Shown: in pieces, positions 48,518 through 56,592 of the stretch
Layout of the letters: each line of letters begins with the position of its first letter
Position numbering within the stretch: the stretch's first letter is position 1
NCBI GenBank assembly: GCA_902800525.1
Contig: CADCEV010000013.1
Span: 423-64,422 of the forward strand
Length of the DNA stretch: 64,000 nt
Direction of reading: 5' to 3'
Source of the DNA: an uncultured Bacteroidales bacterium
Lineage (GTDB): Bacteria; Bacteroidota; Bacteroidia; Bacteroidales; Paludibacteraceae
The notes under the pieces: generated by a model
Told to the model about the DNA's origin: nothing
The model's input: only the letters and a program-made list of their open reading frames with translations
Databases searched by the model: none
Position numbers and translations under genes: made by a program

Positions 48518-49903
48518 ATGAAACGAGTAATCCCTTTATTGATGAGTCTCATCACTTTGGTCGGCTGTGCAAAGAATAGCACAGCAGAACCGCAAACAGC
48601 CGGTAATGACAAACCGGTAGTGTATATGACGCAGGAGATTTCGCCTGCCGCTTTAGTCCGTATCTACGAAGCCCTCGGACGCCCTGCAGAAGGACGTGTG
48701 GCGGTGAAGATCTCTACCGGAGAAGCCGGCGGACACAACTATCTCAAACCCGCACTCATCCGCCAACTGGTCAATCAGGTCAACGGTACTATCGTGGAGT
48801 GCAACACCGCTTATCCCGGTAAGCGCAACACTTTTGAGGCACACTGGCAGACCATTAAGGATCACGGTTTCCTGGACATCGCGCCGGTGGATCTCATGGA
48901 CGAAGAAGGCAGTATGCGTATCCCTGTGCAGGACAGTACGTGGATCAAGTATGACCTCGTCGGCTCGCATTTGGCTAACTACGATTTCATGATTAACCTC
49001 GCCCATTTCAAAGGTCACGCGATGGGCGGTTTCGGTGGTGTTCTCAAGAATCAGTCTATCGGTGTTGCTTCGGCGGCCGGCAAGGCGTATATTCACTCTG
49101 CCGGCGTGACAGAGGATGTAAACGAGTGCTGGAGCCATACAGCCAACCAAGACGGATTCCTGGAGTCCATGGCGGCGGCTGCACAAGCGGTGCATAACTA
49201 TTTCGGTCAGGGCGAACGGATCATCTACATCACTGTGGTCAATAACCTCTCTGTGGACTGCGACTGCGACAGCCATCCGGCGGCTCCCGAGATGAACGAC
49301 ATCGGTATTCTCGCTTCCCTCGACCCCGTGGCGCTTGATCAGGCTTGTGTGGATCTCGTTTTTCATTACCCTTCGAAAGAAGGAGATGATGCTGCCGCAC
49401 TCATTGAACGTATCAACTCGCGGCATGGTATTCATATCCTTGAGCATGCCGCTCAAATCGGTTTCGGCTCACGCGAATACCAACTTGTCTCTATTGACGG
49501 CGAAGACATGCTTGCCAAACTCAACGAGCAGCACATCAGTCTTATCGTCCGCAATGCAGGCTTGACGACCGAATATCATCAACATGGTGTAAACGACTTG
49601 CTCCAACTTTTGGAGAACGAGCCGCAACGTTTGCAAGGAGCCGTGGTAGCAGACAAGATGATCGGAAAGGCGGCAGCGGCTCTTATGGCGGTCGGCGGCG
49701 TCAAGCAGGTCTATACCAACATCATCTCCAAGCCTGCGCGTGAGATGTTGGAGAAAGCCGGCGTTCAGGTCTCTGCCGCCGAGGAAGTGGAGATGATTCT
49801 TAACCGTGACCAGACAGGTCAATGCCCCATGGACAAAAGCCTCAACGACATCGACAACCTCGACTCCTGTATCAACATCCTTAAAAACCGTCAAATGCCA
49901 TAG
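48518..49903 (+). CDS. Lipoprotein with DUF362 and DUF1893 domains, 461 aa
   Basis: Lipoprotein signal MKRVIPLLMSLITLVGC. A DUF362 domain covers about 30-320 (VKISTGEAGGHNYLKP, LAHFKGHAMGGFGGVLKNQS, LDPVALDQACVDLV). DUF362 proteins often carry or accompany Fe-S clusters, but no cluster motif is seen here. The C-terminal 120 residues match DUF1893 (LIVRNAGLTTEYHQHGVNDL, VADKMIGKAAAAL). The fusion implies the two domains work on the same substrate outside the cytoplasm. 21 bases after the TonB receptor gene. Confidence 0.85.
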   Translation: MKRVIPLLMSLITLVGCAKNSTAEPQTAGNDKPVVYMTQEISPAALVRIYEALGRPAEGRVAVKISTGEAGGHNYLKPALIRQLVNQVNGTIVECNTAYPGKRNTFEAHWQTIKDHGFLDIAPVDLMDEEGSMRIPVQDSTWIKYDLVGSHLANYDFMINLAHFKGHAMGGFGGVLKNQSIGVASAAGKAYIHSAGVTEDVNECWSHTANQDGFLESMAAAAQAVHNYFGQGERIIYITVVNNLSVDCDCDSHPAAPEMNDIGILASLDPVALDQACVDLVFHYPSKEGDDAAALIERINSRHGIHILEHAAQIGFGSREYQLVSIDGEDMLAKLNEQHISLIVRNAGLTTEYHQHGVNDLLQLLENEPQRLQGAVVADKMIGKAAAALMAVGGVKQVYTNIISKPAREMLEKAGVQVSAAEEVEMILNRDQTGQCPMDKSLNDIDNLDSCINILKNRQMP

Positions 49904-49929
49904 CATCCGCGTGGCTAACAGAAAAGTCT

Positions 49930-50835
49930 ATGATGAACGTAGAAGAGATCCGCGAGTACTGCCTTTCTTTAGGTTCGGACGTAGAAGAGAAACTGCCTTT
50001 CGTCAAGTTCAAAAACGGCGAGGGAGTGCTGGTTTTCTATGTCTGCGGACATATGTTCTGTTTCTTCGATCTCAATGATTTTCAGGTTATCTCGCTCAAG
50101 TGTCAGCCTGAGCGGATAGATGAGTTGAAAGCTGAATACGACTGCATCGGCAACCCCTATAACGAGTCGCCAAAACATTGGATCGGTCTTGACCCGCATA
50201 CTTCGCCGGACGACTTGACACGCGACCTCATCCGAAATTCATATGAAATCGTCAAAGCCAAATACACCAAGAAAAAAATGAGGACAGAACGGGAAAAAAT
50301 GTTAGCAGGCGAAGTGTATGACGCCTGTGACGCGGAGTTATTGGAAGACCTCAATCGCGTGAAAGTGCTGTGTCAGCAGTACAATAACCTGTTGCCGACG
50401 GACTTTGCCGCGCGAAACAAAATGATCCGCGAGATATTAGGTCAAGCCGATGAAGACACGTTCATCAACCAGCCGTTTTACTGCGACTACGGCAAGTATA
50501 TCCGTGTGGGCAAACGGTTCTTTGCGAACTTCGGTTTTACCGTGCTGGATGAGGCCTATGTGACCATCGGCGACGATTGCTTTCTTGGACCGGGTGTGCA
50601 TATCTACTGCGCGTGTCATAGTACCGATCCGCGTGAGCGCAAGACCCGCCAGGAATGGGCAAAACCCGTCACCATCGGCAACGATGTGTGGATAGGCGGT
50701 AATGTAACCATCCTGCCCGGCGTCACCATCGGCGATAATTGTACGATAGGAGCCGGTTCGGTCGTTACACACGACATTCCCGCGAACACCATCGCCGCCG
50801 GAAATCCCGCGAAAGTAATCAAAACGCTTGACTGA
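49930..50835 (+). CDS. Fusion of MmcQ/YjbR domain and LbH O-acetyltransferase, 301 aa
   Basis: Residues 1-115 match the MmcQ/YjbR (DUF419) fold (NVEEIREYCLSLG, KHWIGLDPHTSPDD). Residues 118-301 are a maltose-O-acetyltransferase-type enzyme with its N-terminal cap (REKMLAGEVYDACDAEL) and hexapeptide repeats (VWIGGNVTILPGVTIGDNC). MmcQ-like domains resemble DNA-binding CyaY-type folds, and their role here is unknown. The start may be 49930 or 49933. A 17-codon fragment at 36709 preserves the same first residues. Confidence 0.88.
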   Translation: MMNVEEIREYCLSLGSDVEEKLPFVKFKNGEGVLVFYVCGHMFCFFDLNDFQVISLKCQPERIDELKAEYDCIGNPYNESPKHWIGLDPHTSPDDLTRDLIRNSYEIVKAKYTKKKMRTEREKMLAGEVYDACDAELLEDLNRVKVLCQQYNNLLPTDFAARNKMIREILGQADEDTFINQPFYCDYGKYIRVGKRFFANFGFTVLDEAYVTIGDDCFLGPGVHIYCACHSTDPRERKTRQEWAKPVTIGNDVWIGGNVTILPGVTIGDNCTIGAGSVVTHDIPANTIAAGNPAKVIKTLD

Positions 50836-50877
50836 CAAACCGTTATTCATCAGACTGTAGTTTAAAACGTACCCTAT

Positions 50878-52128
50878 ATGACAAAGCATTTTATACCGGC
50901 ACTTGTTTGTGCCACGATGATCATGGCTGGATGCACGATGCAGCCTCAGCCGGAACAAGTATCAATGGACTACCCCCGGGCTGAGTGGGATAAAGCAGGA
51001 GTGATCCTGATGCATACCCCGGGACAGGAGTTGTTCGATGGGGTCATTCATCCCTCGGCAGGTCTGTTCGAGCACTATTTCGATGTGGAGAAAGCAGCCG
51101 AAGAGCACCGTGGGTACATCCGCCTGTTGGAGGCGAACGGCATCCGGGTCTATACCGTAACCGGTATCCTGAACGAAGTGTCGTTGGACACTCTACGGAT
51201 GCTGGCAAGCCAAGAAATGATGTACGACATCAACGCTTTGCCGGATGCAGACAAAGCCGCTTCGGAGGCATATCGGCAGGAGGTTCTCTCGCAAATGAGC
51301 CGTGCGGACCTGATACGCTGTATTTTGCTCCGCCCTGTTGTCCGGCTATTCCCCGAGGATAACAACACCGGGGTGAAGGCGGAGTATCTCCACGAACCCT
51401 TGATGAACCTCTATTTCACGCGTGACCAGAGTATCACCACGCCTCGCGGACACATCATCTGCCGCATGAACTCCCCGCAAAGGGCTTCGGAAACCTCTAT
51501 CATCGACCTGTGCTACAGGCATTTAGGGCTGACGCCTGTGCTGCGGATCGAAGGAAACGGACGGCTCGAAGGAGGCGATTATATTCCCGCAGGAACGGTT
51601 GCGTTTATCGGCTTCGGAATGCGAACCAACGAAGAGGGCATCCGTCAGATCATGGACGCGGACGCCTTCGGGCATGACACGATCGTGGTGGTACATGACC
51701 ACAAACGCTGGCAGATGCAGATGCACCTTGACACGCATTTTAACATCATCGACCGCGACCTGTGTACCATGGTCAGCAGTCGTCTGAATGCCAAACCCGG
51801 AGAGCCGGAATTTAACACCTGCGACATCTATGTGCGCGAACCCGGCACAAAGCCGTACAGCTTGCTGCAGAAAGACCTGCCGTTTGTTGAGTACATGCGC
51901 GGACGAGGGTTTGAGATCATTCCTATTGATCATGAGGACGAGATGCACTATGCAAATAACTATCTCACGATCGCACCTCGGCATATCATGGCGGTAGCAG
52001 GACAGAGCAAAGCGCTTCAACAGCGTCTGGCGGATGCCGGAGTGACCGTGGAATGGATTCCCTTGGAGAGCCTTATTGACGGCTACGGAGCTGCCCATTG
52101 TATGACGCAAGTGCTCAAACGTTATTGA
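50878..52128 (+). CDS. Lipoprotein arginine deiminase-family protein, 416 aa
   Basis: Lipobox IMAGC with Cys 19, so predicted to be anchored outside the inner membrane. The guanidino-group-modifying fold is clear: NLYFTRDQSI, R-L-E-G-G-D, MHLDTHFNI and the catalytic Cys 408 in GYGAAHCMTQ. Arginine deiminases convert arginine to citrulline and ammonia and are normally cytosolic. An exported form might act on peptide arginine or on environmental arginine. 42 bases after the acetyltransferase fusion and before a broken lipoprotein gene. Confidence 0.88.
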   Translation: MTKHFIPALVCATMIMAGCTMQPQPEQVSMDYPRAEWDKAGVILMHTPGQELFDGVIHPSAGLFEHYFDVEKAAEEHRGYIRLLEANGIRVYTVTGILNEVSLDTLRMLASQEMMYDINALPDADKAASEAYRQEVLSQMSRADLIRCILLRPVVRLFPEDNNTGVKAEYLHEPLMNLYFTRDQSITTPRGHIICRMNSPQRASETSIIDLCYRHLGLTPVLRIEGNGRLEGGDYIPAGTVAFIGFGMRTNEEGIRQIMDADAFGHDTIVVVHDHKRWQMQMHLDTHFNIIDRDLCTMVSSRLNAKPGEPEFNTCDIYVREPGTKPYSLLQKDLPFVEYMRGRGFEIIPIDHEDEMHYANNYLTIAPRHIMAVAGQSKALQQRLADAGVTVEWIPLESLIDGYGAAHCMTQVLKRY

Positions 52129-52129
52129 T

Positions 52130-52243
52130 ATGAAAAAACTCTTATTCTTCTCCATGCTCCTTTTGGTGGCATGTAACCGTCCGGCTGAGACTTTCATCCC
52201 TGCTCCTCCGGATTATCACTCAATCGTTTTCTTCGTCTATTGA
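52130..52243 (+). pseudogene. Truncated lipoprotein gene, 37 codons
   Basis: It starts two bases after the deiminase stop: MKKLLFFSMLLLVACNRPAE, then IPAPPDY, S-I-V-F-F-V-Y and stop. A signal peptide with lipobox and the P-A-P-P-D-Y motif is how Bacteroidales DUF3089 alpha/beta-hydrolase lipoproteins begin, after which 250 or more residues should follow. The break occurs at TTTTCTTCGTCTATT, a word also present in the palindrome cluster at 35548, so truncation at repeat DNA is likely. Confidence 0.6.
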
Positions 52244-52395
52244 ATAAGAAACACGGACGCCACCAAGCAATATCTTCGGATGAGCCTGTTGTACTACTTT
52301 TGTCGCCGATTTTGAAAAATCTCGAAATTTATTGTTTTAATGAGTCAAAATGATGCAATTTATGAAATAAATTTGCATAATCCAGTTTTTTTTCG

Positions 52396-52403
52396 TATCT
52401 TTG
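52396..52403 (+). promoter_or_regulatory. Promoter box before a gene fragment
   Basis: TATCTTTGCATGC with TTGCATAATCC and a T-run. What it once served is gone apart from 52430-52516. Confidence 0.6.
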
Positions 52404-52429
52404 CATGCATTTTGTATGCAAGGTAAAAC

Positions 52430-52516
52430 GCAATCGCTAAATATTTGCAAGCACAAGGCATTATCCGTCGTGTTGGTGCGGACTTCAGCGGTCATTGGGA
52501 GATAATCGAAAAATAG
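52430..52516 (+). pseudogene. C-terminal winged-helix fragment of a lost ATP-binding protein
   Basis: In one frame the DNA reads YLQAQGIIRRVGADFSGHWE then I-I-E-K and stop, the typical ending of AlbA/RecG-like ATP-binding proteins with a winged helix (G-L-I-x-R-x-G-A/S-x-K-x-G-x-W). It has no start or ATPase region. The remainder must have been deleted. Confidence 0.5.
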
Positions 52517-52623
52517 CATCATCTGTCCCCGCCGACCGATGACCGGGACAAGACCGAGACACAAAAAACCGCCGTCCAAATCGAAAATCTTTGATTTTCC
52601 TTGCATATCTCAGAAAAAAGTTG

Positions 52624-52631
52624 TATCTTTG
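52624..52631 (+). promoter_or_regulatory. Promoter box for the WYL regulator
   Basis: TATCTTTGCACGC with TTGCATATCTCAG and an A-run upstream. Confidence 0.8.
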
Positions 52632-52691
52632 CACGCTGAATGCGTGCAGAAAGAAAAAATGGTAATTGACTAAATTGTAGTAAATGTCTTT

Positions 52692-53696
52692 ATGGCTCAA
52701 AACAAAGGTGCAATAGTTCGCTATCGGGCAATAGATAAGTGCTTGCGCTCCAAGCACGGTCGCTATGGATGGGAAGAGTTGGCGCAGGCCTGTTCGGAAG
52801 CCTTGTTTGACGCTTTCTCCGAGCGCATGACCGTTAGTCGTCGCCAGATTTTCCTTGACCTCAACCACATGGAGTCCAATGCCGGTTATCGCGCGGACAT
52901 TGAGCGCGTAAAGGACGGTAAGAAAACCTACTACCGTTACGCTGACCCGAATTTTTCCATTGAGAAAATGCCCATCACTGATGATGAGATGGAGCAACTC
53001 AAAGAGACTATTCTCATGCTCAACCGCTTCAAGGGTATGCCGCATTTCGAGTGGATGGAAGAACTACTTAGCAAGCTCGAAGACACTTTCCACCTCAAAG
53101 GCAGCGACGATTCTGTCATCGGCTTCGAACAGAACCTCGACCTCAAAGGTCTGGAGAATATTACGCCGCTCTTTGAAGCCATCGTCAACAAACAAGTGCT
53201 CAACATCCGCTATAAATCCTTCAAAGCCAACAAACCCATTACGTGTGAAGTGCATCCGTATTTTCTCAAGCAGTACAATAACCGATGGTTCCTCTTCGGC
53301 TGGAACACCGAGTTCCGGGCTATCACTAATTTTGCCTTAGACCGCATAGAGGCTGTGTCTCCTCTCTTTGCAGAGTACATGGAGAAACCGTCTGACATCA
53401 ATTTTGACGAGTATTTCGATGACATTATCGGTGTCACGATTCCCAAGGACAAACATATCGAGCATATTGTCATGCGCGTCGCGCCCGACCGCTATCCTTA
53501 TATAAAGAACAAACCGCTTCACCCCTCGCAGCATAATTACGACAAGGAGTTCCGCATATCTATCGACGTTATTCCCAATAACGAATTGATTGCGCTTCTC
53601 CTCTCGTTCGGTTCGCAACTCGAAGTCCTCGAACCCCAATCCGTCCGCGACATGATGCGCAACCACATTAAAACGCTAAATAAATTTTATAAATAA
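52692..53696 (+). CDS. WYL-domain transcriptional regulator, 334 aa
   Basis: N-terminal winged helix (RMTVSRRQIFLDLNHMES at about 40-57) and a WYL domain in the second half (LNIRYKSFKANKPITCEVHP, then RWFLFGWN), followed by the WCX end. Such proteins repress or control defence islands (as with BrxR/CapW types) by sensing nucleotides or DNA damage. It is the first gene of the island and reads in the same direction as the ATPase pair and the type I system. Confidence 0.88.
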   Translation: MAQNKGAIVRYRAIDKCLRSKHGRYGWEELAQACSEALFDAFSERMTVSRRQIFLDLNHMESNAGYRADIERVKDGKKTYYRYADPNFSIEKMPITDDEMEQLKETILMLNRFKGMPHFEWMEELLSKLEDTFHLKGSDDSVIGFEQNLDLKGLENITPLFEAIVNKQVLNIRYKSFKANKPITCEVHPYFLKQYNNRWFLFGWNTEFRAITNFALDRIEAVSPLFAEYMEKPSDINFDEYFDDIIGVTIPKDKHIEHIVMRVAPDRYPYIKNKPLHPSQHNYDKEFRISIDVIPNNELIALLLSFGSQLEVLEPQSVRDMMRNHIKTLNKFYK

Positions 53697-53717
53697 TTGC
53701 ATTTCCCTGCTACCGGA

Positions 53718-53752
53718 GCAACATCTTCGCACACAAAGGCAGTACTTTTGCA
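53718..53752 (+). repeat. Promoter-region repeat, copy 1
   Basis: Begins GCAACATCTTCGCACACAAA and ends in TACTTTTGCA. It matches 56532-56566 at 31 of 35 positions. It is the promoter of the ATPase pair (box at 53743-53750). Confidence 0.75.
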
Positions 53753-53790
53753 ACGAATTTGAAAACAACAGACAAAAATAATTACCATAT

Positions 53791-55407
53791 ATGAAATCAA
53801 TTGGTTTTAAAAACTTTCGTAGGTTTGAGAAGTTAGATCCGCTTCAATTAGGGGATATTACTTTCTTTGTAGGTGGAAACAATGCAGGTAAATCCACCGT
53901 TGTCAAAGCGATGATGCTTTTGCTGGATAATCTAGGAGCTAGGGTTTTATATACTAATGCAGATAAAACCTTTGATGCACCAGCTTTCCGTTTGGATGCA
54001 AATCGTATACATGAAGTGCACATTGGCACCTTTGGCCGCGCATTGCACAAGCCATATTCAGAGCAAAAAGAACTGGTTATAGAAGCGGAAATAGATAATT
54101 ATCATTTTCGCTATGTACTAACTGGCGATACAGAGTCCAAGCAGGCAAACGCGAATATCGCAAAACTAGAATTTACAAACAATAATAACTATGTGCAGTA
54201 TTCTTTTGATTTTATCAATGGGGAAGCGGTAGTTAAATACAACACAGCTGTTTTAAAGAAGTTCTCAGGAGAATATGATAGACTTAATCCGCAAGATGTT
54301 GAGGAGTTACAATCCCGCATGAATGCACTACAACAACAACGATCAAATATATTGGCTGAACTAAAAACATTTGAGGGAGATGCTGTACAATTGGCACGCA
54401 TTAATGCAAATGCTAAAGTTGTCGAGAGGCAGATTGCACAACTTCGGAAAATAATCGATCCTTCTGATGGGAAGTTTAAGAAAGAGGATGTTGAATACAA
54501 GTGTCCCATACAACTCAATAAAACTTCCAATCGTATGAATCTAATCTCTGAATTGTTGTATGATATATCTGGTAGATTTGAAGAAAGGATATATATTTCA
54601 GGAACCGATGAAACTGGAAATTTTTCCATCAACAAGCCCCAAAAATTAACGGAACAAGAAAAAGCATTTGGAAAAATGGTGAATAATGAGGTTCTGCAAT
54701 TGTCTTGGCTTCGTCATAAATATACAATAGAGTACATATCAGCACATGCTGCTTCACAGAAAGTGCTTTTTTCCATAGAGGATAAGAATGATTATATGGC
54801 TTCTGTGATTAGAGAATTTAAACAATGTCGGATCAACAAAGGAGATAAGGAATACCGATTTATTACAAGATGGATGGGAAAAGGGTATTTGAACATAGGT
54901 CTTAGATTTGAAATTGAGCCAATATCTGGTGAAGCATACACTATTGATATTACCAATATGAATGGCGAGGTCATGCCTTTAGCAGATATGGGTATGGGAT
55001 CTATTCAGATGATGATACTCCTTCTAAAATTAGCAACTATTATTCGCGAGAAACGTGGAGAAGGTTGTGTCGTTATTGTAGAAGAACCTGAGCAGAATAT
55101 TCATCCTCAATTACAAAGTAAATTAACAGAACTTTTTGCAGAAGTTAATCGTGAATTTGGCTTCCGCTTTGTAATTGAGACTCACTCTGAATATATGATT
55201 CGCAAATCACAAGCTATGGTCGCAACCGGCGAAGTTGAGTTTGAAAAAAATCCGTTCAAGGTTTTCTATTTCCCTGAGACGGGAGCACCATATGATATGG
55301 GATATCAAGAAAGTGGTCTCTTTGAGAAGAAATTTGACGAAGGCTTTTTCGATGAAGCAAGTCGTCAACATGTAGTGGTAATAAAGAAAGCAAGAGAATT
55401 GCAGTAA
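53791..55407 (+). CDS. AAA ATPase of an OLD/DUF3696-like type, 538 aa
   Basis: ABC/SMC-like ATPase. Walker A VGGNNAGKST is at about 27-36, the Q-loop region and a coiled insertion lie at about 150-240, a signature-like M-G-M-G-S-I-Q near 400, Walker B CVVIVEEPEQNIHP at 426-439 and a switch histidine in ETHSEYM near 463. No TOPRIM nuclease is attached. Similar ATPases drive antiphage systems by sensing an invader and activating a partner. It overlaps the next gene by one base (TAATG), a sign that both act in one complex. Confidence 0.85.
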   Translation: MKSIGFKNFRRFEKLDPLQLGDITFFVGGNNAGKSTVVKAMMLLLDNLGARVLYTNADKTFDAPAFRLDANRIHEVHIGTFGRALHKPYSEQKELVIEAEIDNYHFRYVLTGDTESKQANANIAKLEFTNNNNYVQYSFDFINGEAVVKYNTAVLKKFSGEYDRLNPQDVEELQSRMNALQQQRSNILAELKTFEGDAVQLARINANAKVVERQIAQLRKIIDPSDGKFKKEDVEYKCPIQLNKTSNRMNLISELLYDISGRFEERIYISGTDETGNFSINKPQKLTEQEKAFGKMVNNEVLQLSWLRHKYTIEYISAHAASQKVLFSIEDKNDYMASVIREFKQCRINKGDKEYRFITRWMGKGYLNIGLRFEIEPISGEAYTIDITNMNGEVMPLADMGMGSIQMMILLLKLATIIREKRGEGCVVIVEEPEQNIHPQLQSKLTELFAEVNREFGFRFVIETHSEYMIRKSQAMVATGEVEFEKNPFKVFYFPETGAPYDMGYQESGLFEKKFDEGFFDEASRQHVVVIKKARELQ

Positions 55408-56525
55408 TGTTTAGAATTTACATCACAGCAAAAGCTCTTGCCGAAGTATGTTTGCAGGAGCAGTCAAAGGAATACAAAGACCAGAGTGCGTGGTTCCGTA
55501 TCTTGTGTAGACAGGATGAGATATACACGATTGGCTATACTCCACCGTCTACGGATACTATAGGGGAAGATGATCTTTCTGATTCTGCTATAATCGCAGG
55601 AATGAATGCTGCTTACAATATTAATTTTATTCCTAAAGATGGATATATCAGAGCAGTCAAGCGTGAACATTCAAATGTTTATCGGCAACCCAATGCAGCT
55701 TTCTTCCTTGATATCTCGGACGCAGAGGCACAGCAAATACAAGATGAGTATGGTGTTATATGTCAATCTGTTGACAATATAGACGCCTCAGTGTTTACAG
55801 AAGAATGCGTGCGATTTGAGTTTGTCAAGGATAAACTTGTAAAGGGAGGTTGGAGTGATCTGTTTGAGGTTCAATCTAACATCCCATCAAATTCGCTATG
55901 TATCATTGACAGATTCCTATTTGCATATGATGGGCAGAATAATCCGAATGCTGAGTATTCTGATGAAATCATATATAATGGACTAGATACTATCTTACTT
56001 ATATTAGCTGCGGCATTGCCCAATACGTTCAAGAATACATATCACGTGACTATCGTTTGTGACAAAAAACAGATTAAAAACAGGCTGATTTTTCAGACAC
56101 TTCAGCAACACCTTTGGGATAGGGTAAGCGTTATTTCACATAAAAAAGGTTACCCGATTTTTGCACAATTAATTGCAATTGATGGAGAAGTGGCACCTTA
56201 TACACATCGTTTAACGCATAATCGACAGATTATATCCAATTATCACAGGATGTTTTTCTTAAATGGGATAAACGCAATCAGGCTCTATTCTGGCTCTGCT
56301 GGAATGGCGGAATACCAACAAACAGTTCAAGGAGAGTTATTATATGGGGCAGGATTGCGACATCAGAATTCTGAATGTCCTGTTCAATCTGTTGAATCGA
56401 CTCAATCTGCATTCAATTACGTACTAAGAAAATGGAGGACCTCGTACGAACCGGATCATTATTATTATGCAGATAACGAAGGAAATTCTAGTATTAGAAA
56501 TTTCAAAAATCGACTTTTTTCATAA
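55407..56525 (+). CDS. Unknown partner of the ATPase, 372 aa
   Basis: Not recognised. The start is coupled to the ATPase stop. It has no membrane segment or signal peptide. The middle region, SLCIIDRFLFAYDGQNN, and a later HNRQIISNYHRMFF could represent an active-site pair of a phospholipase-D- or nuclease-like fold (aspartates and H-x-R), but the pattern is weak. The end is Tyr/Asn-rich. By position it is the effector or sensor of the ATPase, in a defence island. Confidence 0.65.
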   Translation: MFRIYITAKALAEVCLQEQSKEYKDQSAWFRILCRQDEIYTIGYTPPSTDTIGEDDLSDSAIIAGMNAAYNINFIPKDGYIRAVKREHSNVYRQPNAAFFLDISDAEAQQIQDEYGVICQSVDNIDASVFTEECVRFEFVKDKLVKGGWSDLFEVQSNIPSNSLCIIDRFLFAYDGQNNPNAEYSDEIIYNGLDTILLILAAALPNTFKNTYHVTIVCDKKQIKNRLIFQTLQQHLWDRVSVISHKKGYPIFAQLIAIDGEVAPYTHRLTHNRQIISNYHRMFFLNGINAIRLYSGSAGMAEYQQTVQGELLYGAGLRHQNSECPVQSVESTQSAFNYVLRKWRTSYEPDHYYYADNEGNSSIRNFKNRLFS

Positions 56526-56531
56526 TCCCGT

Positions 56532-56566
56532 GCAACATCTTTGCACATAAAAGCAGTACCTTTGCA
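56532..56566 (+). repeat. Promoter-region repeat, copy 2
   Basis: Begins GCAACATCTTTGCACATAAA and ends in TACCTTTGCA; promoter of hsdM (box at 56557-56564). Copy 1 is at 53718. Confidence 0.75.
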
Positions 56567-56592
56567 CCAGATTTTAAAAATCAACACAACAC

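Larger units (their letters stand above)
52244..52691. other. Intergenic region with decayed genes and two promoters
   Basis: Contains remains of repeat DNA after 52220, a promoter box at 52396-52403, the C-terminal fragment of a lost gene (52430-52516), G/C-rich DNA with ACCGAxxACCGGGAC-type words near 52530-52560, and the promoter for the WYL regulator at 52624-52631. Confidence 0.6.

Noticed and set aside
53791..56525. Septu, Gabija or PARIS system
   Set aside because: The ATPase is of a compatible type, but the partner has no HNH, UvrD-like helicase or DUF4435 features that I can see.
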